Origin: a virus
IMG/VR virus record: IMGVR_UViG_3300030012_001726
Coordinates: 1-32,307 of that record
Reading direction: 5' to 3' (one strand)
Length of the DNA stretch: 32,307 nucleotides
The notes below the pieces were generated by a model. It did not search any database, was not told the DNA's origin, and saw only the letters and a program-made list of their open reading frames with translations. The translations under genes and the position numbers were made by a program. This document shows, piece after piece, positions 25,022 to 32,307 of the stretch (its first letter is position 1; every line of letters starts with the position of its first letter).

Positions 25022-25576
25022 ATGATGGGAGCATTATTAGGAGGCATGGCAACTAGCTTAATAGGTTCTGCTTTAGCCCCTGAACAACAAGCTATAAAAA
25101 TAGATAAAATTAGAGAATTTCAAAAGCCAACACAAAGTTTAATAACAGAACAGTTAGGCATTGGAAGACAGTTAATGGACCCTACATCTGCTCTTAACAT
25201 GCAACAAAGAAATATAATGGAACAAAGAGCTGCTCAAACTGGAGCTCAAATTCAAAGAGGATTAGCAAAGACTGGAGCTCAAATGAATATGTCTCCAGGA
25301 CAATTAGCAATGCAACAAAGAATAGCTCAAAATGAAGCCATGGGTGGTGTTAATAATCAGTTTCAAGATTTATTAACTGGCCAATTTACTAGAGGATTAG
25401 GGCTTATGGGCAATATGACTCAAATGCAACAAGGTATGGATGAAAACTTAGCTAATGCTTATGTTAATAGAATTGCACAACAAAACCAAATAGCACAAAC
25501 AAAATACCAAAATCAAATGGGTAGTATAGGATTGGGAATGAATATGTCTGGTAGTTTAATGGAAATGTTCGGATAA
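25022..25576 (+). CDS. Putative internal virion (ejection) protein, Met/Gln-rich
   Basis: A 184-residue protein rich in Gln, Met, Gly and Ala, beginning MMGALLGGMATSLIGSALAP (a glycine-rich hydrophobic helix), then long Gln-rich helices such as LNMQQRNIMEQRAAQTGAQI, and ending GLGMNMSGSLMEMFG. Ala/Gly-rich heads with Gln-rich helices are typical of podovirus ejection proteins that form the trans-envelope channel. AAGGA at 25007-25011 supports ATG 25022; ATG 25025 is an alternative. It heads a run of three large or hydrophobic genes at the end of the structural block. The function is inferred. Confidence 0.5.
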   Translation: MMGALLGGMATSLIGSALAPEQQAIKIDKIREFQKPTQSLITEQLGIGRQLMDPTSALNMQQRNIMEQRAAQTGAQIQRGLAKTGAQMNMSPGQLAMQQRIAQNEAMGGVNNQFQDLLTGQFTRGLGLMGNMTQMQQGMDENLANAYVNRIAQQNQIAQTKYQNQMGSIGLGMNMSGSLMEMFG

Positions 25577-25587
25577 AGGAGTAATTA

Positions 25588-27246
25588 ATGGCAATAGATT
25601 TTAGTCCACTAAGACAACAACAAGGTATGCAAACTGATTGGAGATCAGTAAATGAAGGAATTAGCTCTATAGCTGGTGCACTTCCAACGGCAGAAGAAGC
25701 ATTTACTAAAACAAATAGAAATTATTTTAGTAATATGACTAAGCAATTATTAGGTAACTTTGAAAAACAAAACGATGGTAGCTACTCTTGGAAAAATAGT
25801 ACTACTGGTAATACTTTTTCAATGGCAAAAGGCGATCAAGCTTTAATGGATTACAACAATCATTTAAAAGAAAATCCTAACTTTAACAAATGGGATAGAA
25901 AAGGTTTGATAGATCCAGGTATGTTTAGTGTTCAGTATTCTAGGCAATTGCAATCTTCTAGTGCAACAATGAGTGATAAAATATTACAAATGGCTGCTGA
26001 CCCTAATATTGATTCTAAAATGCTAAGAAGAACATTTGATAGTGCTGGAATGACTGATTTTGTTAATAGTAGCATTATACCCTTATTAAGATCTGGTGCA
26101 ATTAGTGCAGAGCAAGGTTATAGTCCTGATGCTATAGAAAAAGTTTTAGATACTTCTCAATCAGGTGCAGAATCTGAAAGAATATTAAATATGAGAAAAA
26201 CTCTTGGTTTTGGAGGAGAAGGCGAACCTGGAGTTGGTTTATTTAATTACCTTCGTAATGAGCATAGCGGAAAAATACTTGCAGGTGGAGCTGCAGGTCT
26301 TGCTGCTTATTATGGAAGAGATAAATTAATGTCTGGAGCTGAAAGTGTAGCAGCAAGTGCAAGAAAATTATTTGGACAAGGGGAAGCAACAGAAACTCCT
26401 GGTTCAAAAGGCAAGGGTACAACTAAAAAAACTCCTACTCCAAAAGTCAAAGCAGGTAAAGGAGGCGGAGTATTAAGTCGAGTAAAGAATTATTTAACTA
26501 CACCTCAAACTCCTCCTGATTTTGCAGTAGGTACTAAGAATGTAAATTTTAAAACAGATCCTGCTCCTAAAACACCTAAAAAAAGAGGACCTAAACCTTA
26601 CACTGCTAGAGCAAAATATTCTAGAGATATTGCTAATGATGCTCTTAAATTACTTGAAAAAGGTAAAGATGCATCTAAATTAACTCCAAATCAAATAAGA
26701 GTTTTAGAAGGTAAAAGTCCTAAAGGTTCTACTCCAATTAAATATACTGGGTATAATAGTGGTAAAAAGAACTCTAAAACTATTTTAAAATCTGTTAAAA
26801 ATCAATTTAAAAATACTAAGAATGTTACTTCTAAAGGCTGGCAAAATGTTCTTAAAAATATGAACAAAAAAGATTTAAGTAAATTAGTAAAATCTGGTAT
26901 TAAAACTAGTGGTGGGTATATGTTAGCAGACGCAGCAACACAAGGAGTTTTAGATGCTGTTGGTGCAGGAAAGAAAACAAAAGCAGTAGCAAATGAAGCT
27001 ATACAAATATCTGCTAAAACTGGTGCACACAATTTAATAGCTCAAGCTATTAAAGATAAAGGTCTTCCAGCAATAATGAAAAAAGTATACGAAAAGGGCG
27101 GCACAGGCTTAGCACTTAGAACATTAGGTAAATTTGGTGCTGGTGGTGTCGTTGGAACTAGTGGTATTGGAACTGTTGTTACAGCCGCTATGTGGACATG
27201 GGCAGCAAAAGACTTAATGGATATATATAATATAATTAAAGAATAA
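25588..27246 (+). CDS. Putative internal virion/ejection protein (552 aa)
   Basis: AAGGAG (25575-25580) precedes ATG. The N-terminal ~220 residues are mixed helical (DWRSVNEGISSIAGALPTAE). A Gly/Ala-rich hydrophobic segment follows at about 231-243 (ILAGGAAGLAAYY). Residues 265-400 are Lys/Pro/Thr-rich, basic and probably disordered (GTTKKTPTPKVK, KKRGPKPYTAR). The C-terminus is again hydrophobic (FGAGGVVGTSGIGTVVTAAM), ending in a helix. Two membrane-like segments around a basic linker fit a DNA-associated protein ejected into the host envelope. No named family was recognised. Confidence 0.5.
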   Translation: MAIDFSPLRQQQGMQTDWRSVNEGISSIAGALPTAEEAFTKTNRNYFSNMTKQLLGNFEKQNDGSYSWKNSTTGNTFSMAKGDQALMDYNNHLKENPNFNKWDRKGLIDPGMFSVQYSRQLQSSSATMSDKILQMAADPNIDSKMLRRTFDSAGMTDFVNSSIIPLLRSGAISAEQGYSPDAIEKVLDTSQSGAESERILNMRKTLGFGGEGEPGVGLFNYLRNEHSGKILAGGAAGLAAYYGRDKLMSGAESVAASARKLFGQGEATETPGSKGKGTTKKTPTPKVKAGKGGGVLSRVKNYLTTPQTPPDFAVGTKNVNFKTDPAPKTPKKRGPKPYTARAKYSRDIANDALKLLEKGKDASKLTPNQIRVLEGKSPKGSTPIKYTGYNSGKKNSKTILKSVKNQFKNTKNVTSKGWQNVLKNMNKKDLSKLVKSGIKTSGGYMLADAATQGVLDAVGAGKKTKAVANEAIQISAKTGAHNLIAQAIKDKGLPAIMKKVYEKGGTGLALRTLGKFGAGGVVGTSGIGTVVTAAMWTWAAKDLMDIYNIIKE

Positions 27247-27253
27247 CAATTAA

Positions 27254-30200
27254 ATGGCTGTTGAACAACCTAGAGGTAATACTGATAGTAATTACAGATA
27301 TGGTTTAGCACCAGCTGTTCCTCGAAACCTCAATACAAGACCAGCAAATTACGGTGAATTTGATTTTAGAGATACTGTAAAAGCAGTTGTAGGTGGCGTA
27401 ATTGAAGGTTTTACTACAATTAAACTACCAGGGCTAAGTGAAGAGCCCGATAATGAATACGAAAGAATAATAAAACAAGTATCTCATTTAGTAGGTTTTG
27501 CTCCTGGAATACTTGCTTCTCCTCTTACAAAAATAGGTGCATTAACTAAAGCTTCTTCGCTTGTAAACTTAGGCAAATCTCTTAAAGGTGCAAAAGGTCT
27601 TCCTCTTTTTATAGGGCATGAAGCAGCAAGAAAAGGAAGAAGACTAGGAAGAGATTTGTTAAAGGGAGCAACAGAAGGCAGAGCAGATGCTTTTGCTACT
27701 ACAGCAAAGTTTTTAGGAACAAATAAAGGCTTAGGTTATCAAGTAAGAAAAGCTCTTCCAGATGTAGCAGAAGGTGCTTTTTCATTAGGTATAGCAAGTA
27801 GTATATCTTCTTGGCAAGGTGGCGTAGATGCTATGATGGAAGGTTTTAAAGGCGGTGCTATAGCAGGTGGTGCATTTAAAACAATAGGTAATCTTATACA
27901 AACTGGAGATCCTAAAGCAGAAAAATGGTTAAGAGGAATTGCAGGTTCATTATTTGAAGGACTTCCAGCACAACAAGCAGGTGCAACAACTCCAGAAATT
28001 ATATATTCATATTTAGCAGGAGCATACTTTGGTGCTAATGAAGTGCCTTGGACTAAATCTAGAGCAGGTAGATTTATGGAAGGTATGCAAAAAAGAATTA
28101 ATAAAGGTGGTAAAGATTCTGAATTACTAAAGCAGACTATGGATCCTATGATTTATGATGCTAAAAAATACAAATCTTTAGAGCCAGAAGTTAGAACCGA
28201 AGTTGATAAAATGGTTGTTGCTCAAACAATGGGAACACCAGACGAACATCATGCCGCTATGTGGAAAATAGCAGAAGAAACAGGCTTTCTTTCTAAAATA
28301 CCAAAAGGAGAAAACGTAACAGAAGCTGTTGCTAAAAACTATGGTAACTTTAGAAAGCAATTATCTAATCAAAAATTAAAACAATTACAAGGCAATGATT
28401 ACGAAGCTGTAATGGGACAAGTTAGATATGTTGCGACAGGAAGCAATTCTATAGTTGAAAAAATAGTTGAAAGAGTAGCAGAAACAGAAGGTAGAAATAT
28501 TGTTAGATTTGAAGGCAGAAATGAATCTGTTAAAGATGATCAACCTAGAAGAATATATAAAGTGCCTATGGAAGACGCAGAATATGCAGAATCTAACATT
28601 AAAGTCAATGAAGCAGCACATAGAGTGGGTTTATCAAATAACGTCTCTAAATACACTGAATTTCAATTAAATAATTTAAGAAAATCTTGGGCTAAAATAG
28701 CTAATTCTGATTCTGTTATTGGTATAGGCCATCTTAATTCTGAAGGTAAGGGCTTAAGAGATAAAAGAGTACAGTCAGGATCTATTCCTATTCAAATGGC
28801 AATTGATGCTAAAAAACCTGTATTTGTTTTTAGTGATAACCCTATGAATAAAACTACTGCTAGTGGTAAATATACAGCTAAAGCTCCTGAATATTCTTGG
28901 TATAAATATAACTACAAGAATCAAATGTTTGAAAAAATAAATAATACTCCTCAAATAAAAGATAACTTAACTGTATTTGGTAAACATAATGAGAAAGAAA
29001 TTGTCTCTCAAGAAGTATCTGCTATTGAAGATATATTTAAAGTATCTGCTGCAAAAGAAACTGTAGATAGTAAAGGTGTAAAGTTATCAGATAAAGAGGA
29101 AATAAATCCAGCTGAATCTGAATATTCTGATTTAAATAATACAAATAATAGCACACCTTTAGATAGAAAAATGCAAGGAATATTTCATAGATATATTGCA
29201 AGAGATTTAAGAAACTTAGATGAATATAAAGACCTTACTAAATTAAATGAAAAAATAGAACAAGATTCTAAGATAGCATCTGATATACTTAAGAAGTATT
29301 TGGTAGAAGGTAAAACTGATAATATACAATCTGAAGCTTGGGCAAACGAAGTACAAGAAAAGCTATCTATTATTATTAATCCTGAAATGCGTGGCAAAAT
29401 GAGACAATATATGAAACGCCAAGCAGAAGCTAAAGTAGTTAGATTTATAAATATATCTGAAGAAAATATACAACTTGCTGATTCTAGCAATCCTTATACA
29501 TTGGGAGGTAGATCAAGACTTTTACTTGAGCCTCCTAGAATATATGAAAAATTATACAAAGAAGCTGGCGGTACAGCGTCAGGAGATGACCCTGTATATG
29601 CAGTTGTGGATAACTTTAATTATAAAGGTCAAGATATAGAAATATTTAGATTTAAAAAAAGTGCACAATTAAGTATTTATAATCAATTAAAAACTGGAAA
29701 AATTAAAACAACAGCTAAAGATCTTTGGGTAGAATCAGAAAGTTTAGCAGAATTAGAATATACTAATTATTTAAATAGACTTTTTAGAGCAATGGATAAA
29801 AAGTATGATATGTATCCGATGGAAGGACAAGGCGATACTGGTAAAATTATATTTCAAAAACATCATCCAAATCAATCAAAAGTAAATATATCTACTATAA
29901 CAAATAAACTCAAGAAAAAGAATTATAACTTTACTTCTGATGAAGCAAAAATGGTACGTTCTAATATAGCATATGCTTTAGATTATAATGGCTTAAAATA
30001 TGACAAAACTAATGTTGATATGTTGTTGGAAACTAACTTTATAAAAAATGCTTTTGACCATAATAAAAGAAGTCAAATATTAAATACTCCAATGTGGCAA
30101 GTAGATAGAAAGTTTATAACTGATAATGCAAACACTAAATCATTTAACAATTTAGATTTAAGCAAAACTAATAATAACTTTGGTTATATAGTTATAGGAG

Positions 30201-32307
30201 ATCCTAAAGATCCTGCTAATTTTTTAACTGCTAAACATAAAGACACAATACAATCAGTTGATGGTGGTATACATGTTCTTCCAGAAGTTGCAAAGCTTTT
30301 AAATTATGAAGGTGGACATGTTGAGATGATAAAAGGAGAGCCTGTAGTATCTACTTTTAACAAATCTTTTATAATATCTAGGCCTACACCTGCTGATTTA
30401 GCTAAAACGCCTAATTTAGGGGCAATGCTGGGCAAATACGGCATACATGAGATGCCACCAGAGATGGCTAAGGCAGTAAGAGAGCATAATAAAACAGCAG
30501 AAAAGCCTATTCATATGATATTTCAAGAAAGTGCTATTAAACAAATAGGTAATAGAAAGATAGGCTCTTATAAGCATACATTAACAGATAAAGAAAATAA
30601 AATAGAATTTAAAGGTACAGAAACATACGAGTTAGACCCAGGCAATATTAAACAAAGTCAATCTGTATTCGATCATAAATCATTACTAGGCTATGATCAT
30701 TCTGGTAGATATACTGGAACAAAAGTAGTAAAACAGCTTTTTACTAACTTACATACAGATGCACATAAAACAATACCTCAAGATGTTATAAATGATATTT
30801 ACTATGAATTAGTCCAAAAGAAATATAATGGTAAAAAAGAAGTAAATGATAATATATATAAGTATTTATCTACTAGAAAAGAAGATTTAGTAGAAACTAT
30901 AATGAAAGACTTTGATAGTGCTGGTATAAAAGAAATTGAGATTGTTTTAAAAACTCCAGGAGCAGAGAATCTTGCTCAGAGAATGATGGAAAGAATAATT
31001 AAATTAAACAAGTCACATATAGAATCAATGGTTGCAGCTGGAGAAATGAGTCGCAATGATGCACAACAAGAATTAGGAGCACTAAATGATTTTACATCTG
31101 CTGTAGATAATATATATAAAAATGCAGCAGTAGTAGCTAGGAAAACAGGCAAGCCTGTATACTCAATGTTTTACGATAAAGCTACTAGAAAATATACTAA
31201 TCAATCATTAAGAAACTTTATAGTAGATACAATAGCTACTCCTAAAATAGAAAACTCTGGCATGGCTAGAATGAGAATTAATACACAAGAGTTTGATTAT
31301 AAGTTTCCAGAATTAAATAGTGACAAAATATCTCAAAAAAAATACGGAGTAAATTCTGATGAAATATTCTTTTTAGGAGATTTGCATAAAGAAATGCCTA
31401 TGTTTACTACAATACCAAATTACTCTCGTACTACTCTAGGTAAGTTGTGGAGAGATAGATTTCTTATAGCTAATAGCAGTCCAAAGCTTAAAAAAGAGTT
31501 AGATCAAATTTTTAGATCCGTAGTGCTTAGAGTTCCTTTAGATTCTTTATCAGGTGCTCAGGTTTTACACTTTAAAGGTTTTACAGGAACAAATGATTAT
31601 GGAGTATTAAAGCATGGTAGAAACCTAGAAAAACTTGGAGGTGCTGATAACGATGCTGATGAAGCATTTATTTATTTTGGAGGTAAATCTAATGACAACA
31701 AAGGCTTTGGCTTTAAAGAAACGTGGAAGGATGCAATAAAGGCACAAACAAATGAGTTTGTTGGCGAGGTTGGAAAGGGAAAATCTAAATTTCCTGAGCT
31801 TTCAAAATATGCTTCATCTTTAAAAAATACTAAAAATGTTTATTTAGTAGGAAGTACTGCAAAAGGAGCTAAAGGAAGAGATAAAGATTTACTTATAGAG
31901 TTAAAAGATATGAATTTATATGATGAAAAATATCTTGATTATATGATAGAGCAACATGGTAACAGAGCTTTAGAAGAAATATTTTATGATGCTATTATGG
32001 ACCCAGAATCTCCAAATGCTATAAGTTTTGGCAAGTTAAAAAACAACTATGATCTTATTTTTAAAGTAAAAAATACAGGAGATGGCAAAATTCATTATTT
32101 TAATACCAATAATAAACAATTGCAAATAGGAGCAGATAGTGGTAGGATGTTTGGTCACATGGACGCTTCTGATAAAGTTGTTAAGTCAATTGAAAGCGGT
32201 GCTAAAATTGATTTATTATCTAAAAAAGATTTTCTTCCAGGCAAAACACACGAAGATAAAATATTAATACCAGAGGGTTCTGATCCTATGACTGATATTG
32301 CTTCTGA
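27254..32307 (+). CDS. Giant polyvalent virion protein, 5' part (at least 1684 codons, runs off window)
   Basis: An open frame from ATG 27254 to the last base with no stop; only the first 1684 codons are present. Residues ~45-275 are Gly/Ala-rich with hydrophobic helices (HLVGFAPGILASPLTKIGAL; AGATTPEIIYSYLAGAYFG). Residues ~388-585 match a SLOG-like domain: YVATGS, LRKSWAKIANSDSVIGIGHL, VQSGSIPIQMAIDAKKPVFV, WYKYN. Residues ~1000-1490 hold DGGIH (1003), KPIHMIFQESAIKQIGNRK with K1096, TKVVKQLFTNL with K1160, and VLRVPLDSLSGAQVL (R1426, P1428) then GGADNDADEAFIYFG (D1465, D1467, D1469), like the catalytic double-psi barrel of RNA polymerases. Residues 1530-1548 read YLVGSTAKG...DKDLLIEL, a nucleotidyltransferase-like motif. 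No Shine-Dalgarno precedes ATG. It is probably ejected with the DNA. The polymerase reading is inference. Confidence 0.7.
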   Translation, partial: MAVEQPRGNTDSNYRYGLAPAVPRNLNTRPANYGEFDFRDTVKAVVGGVIEGFTTIKLPGLSEEPDNEYERIIKQVSHLVGFAPGILASPLTKIGALTKASSLVNLGKSLKGAKGLPLFIGHEAARKGRRLGRDLLKGATEGRADAFATTAKFLGTNKGLGYQVRKALPDVAEGAFSLGIASSISSWQGGVDAMMEGFKGGAIAGGAFKTIGNLIQTGDPKAEKWLRGIAGSLFEGLPAQQAGATTPEIIYSYLAGAYFGANEVPWTKSRAGRFMEGMQKRINKGGKDSELLKQTMDPMIYDAKKYKSLEPEVRTEVDKMVVAQTMGTPDEHHAAMWKIAEETGFLSKIPKGENVTEAVAKNYGNFRKQLSNQKLKQLQGNDYEAVMGQVRYVATGSNSIVEKIVERVAETEGRNIVRFEGRNESVKDDQPRRIYKVPMEDAEYAESNIKVNEAAHRVGLSNNVSKYTEFQLNNLRKSWAKIANSDSVIGIGHLNSEGKGLRDKRVQSGSIPIQMAIDAKKPVFVFSDNPMNKTTASGKYTAKAPEYSWYKYNYKNQMFEKINNTPQIKDNLTVFGKHNEKEIVSQEVSAIEDIFKVSAAKETVDSKGVKLSDKEEINPAESEYSDLNNTNNSTPLDRKMQGIFHRYIARDLRNLDEYKDLTKLNEKIEQDSKIASDILKKYLVEGKTDNIQSEAWANEVQEKLSIIINPEMRGKMRQYMKRQAEAKVVRFINISEENIQLADSSNPYTLGGRSRLLLEPPRIYEKLYKEAGGTASGDDPVYAVVDNFNYKGQDIEIFRFKKSAQLSIYNQLKTGKIKTTAKDLWVESESLAELEYTNYLNRLFRAMDKKYDMYPMEGQGDTGKIIFQKHHPNQSKVNISTITNKLKKKNYNFTSDEAKMVRSNIAYALDYNGLKYDKTNVDMLLETNFIKNAFDHNKRSQILNTPMWQVDRKFITDNANTKSFNNLDLSKTNNNFGYIVIGDPKDPANFLTAKHKDTIQSVDGGIHVLPEVAKLLNYEGGHVEMIKGEPVVSTFNKSFIISRPTPADLAKTPNLGAMLGKYGIHEMPPEMAKAVREHNKTAEKPIHMIFQESAIKQIGNRKIGSYKHTLTDKENKIEFKGTETYELDPGNIKQSQSVFDHKSLLGYDHSGRYTGTKVVKQLFTNLHTDAHKTIPQDVINDIYYELVQKKYNGKKEVNDNIYKYLSTRKEDLVETIMKDFDSAGIKEIEIVLKTPGAENLAQRMMERIIKLNKSHIESMVAAGEMSRNDAQQELGALNDFTSAVDNIYKNAAVVARKTGKPVYSMFYDKATRKYTNQSLRNFIVDTIATPKIENSGMARMRINTQEFDYKFPELNSDKISQKKYGVNSDEIFFLGDLHKEMPMFTTIPNYSRTTLGKLWRDRFLIANSSPKLKKELDQIFRSVVLRVPLDSLSGAQVLHFKGFTGTNDYGVLKHGRNLEKLGGADNDADEAFIYFGGKSNDNKGFGFKETWKDAIKAQTNEFVGEVGKGKSKFPELSKYASSLKNTKNVYLVGSTAKGAKGRDKDLLIELKDMNLYDEKYLDYMIEQHGNRALEEIFYDAIMDPESPNAISFGKLKNNYDLIFKVKNTGDGKIHYFNTNNKQLQIGADSGRMFGHMDASDKVVKSIESGAKIDLLSKKDFLPGKTHEDKILIPEGSDPMTDIAS

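Noticed and set aside
24981-25025. 14-codon frame after AAAGGA, ahead of the 184-residue gene
   Set aside because: It has a ribosome site and overlaps the next start, but it is too short and featureless to call; at most a leader peptide.
31640-31675. GADNDADEAF as an ordinary calcium-binding DxDxDG-type loop
   Set aside because: Not fully excluded, but the missing Gly after the last Asp, the upstream RxP at matching distance and the GG before the motif fit the polymerase barrel better. Structure prediction would decide.
1-32307. tRNA genes, CRISPR arrays, insertion sequences, integrase or att sites
   Set aside because: No cloverleaf-like segment, regular spaced repeat, transposase or recombinase was recognised on either strand; a tRNA scan would be needed to be certain.

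Overview
The window is part of a tailed double-stranded DNA phage (or closely related prophage) genome. It is strongly AT-rich, every convincing gene is on the + strand, and the genes are packed end to end, many joined by 1-4 base stop/start overlaps (TAATG, TAGTG, ATGA). The order small terminase, large terminase, P22-like portal, scaffold, major capsid protein, adaptors, tail proteins and internal/ejection proteins is that of a head-and-short-tail module. No tape-measure, sheath or major tail tube protein is seen, so a podovirus-like virion is the best guess. The style (AT-rich, Shine-Dalgarno sites present, tiny Lys-rich proteins, very large virion proteins) resembles uncultured marine phages, but the host cannot be named from this sequence.

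Layout. 117-2107: an unrecognised acidic, probably disordered protein, then a T4-type (GH24) lysozyme. 2110-5079: the packaging region, with a probable small terminase, four small basic proteins and the large terminase. 5096-9652: portal, scaffold and an SU10/DUF5309-like major capsid protein. 9662-11044: small head-associated proteins, with a GC-rich hairpin at 10153-10181 dividing the run. 11044-12409: adaptor/connector candidates, the second apparently carried on two overlapping genes. 12419-13954: a fibre-like repeat protein. 13954-15382: very small genes, several with one membrane segment (holin-like and XhlA-like), ending in a zinc-ribbon protein. 15396-16181: a metallophosphoesterase. 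16224-24344: a 2706-residue tail protein with a nozzle-like C-terminus and repeated beta modules. 24344-27246: a fibre-like protein and two candidate internal/ejection proteins. 27254 to the window end: an open frame of at least 1684 codons with no stop.

The most interesting object is that last frame. Its N-terminal third is Gly/Ala-rich, as expected of an ejected or membrane-active virion protein. It then carries, in order, a SLOG-like nucleotide-binding domain (about residues 388-585), a region with an R-x-P then D-x-D-x-D signature like the catalytic double-psi beta-barrel of RNA polymerases (residues 1426-1469), and a nucleotidyltransferase-like GS...DxD motif (residues 1533-1545). I infer a polyvalent virion protein delivered with the genome, possibly including a divergent virion RNA polymerase. 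The central Gly of the usual D-x-D-G-D is Ala here, so activity is uncertain.

How the genes fit together: the terminases package DNA through the portal into a capsid built on the scaffold; adaptors and the large nozzle-like protein close and extend the neck; fibres bind the host; the internal proteins and giant polyvalent protein probably enter with the DNA; the lysozyme and small membrane proteins serve entry and/or lysis. No tRNA gene, CRISPR array, insertion sequence, integrase or attachment site was recognised.
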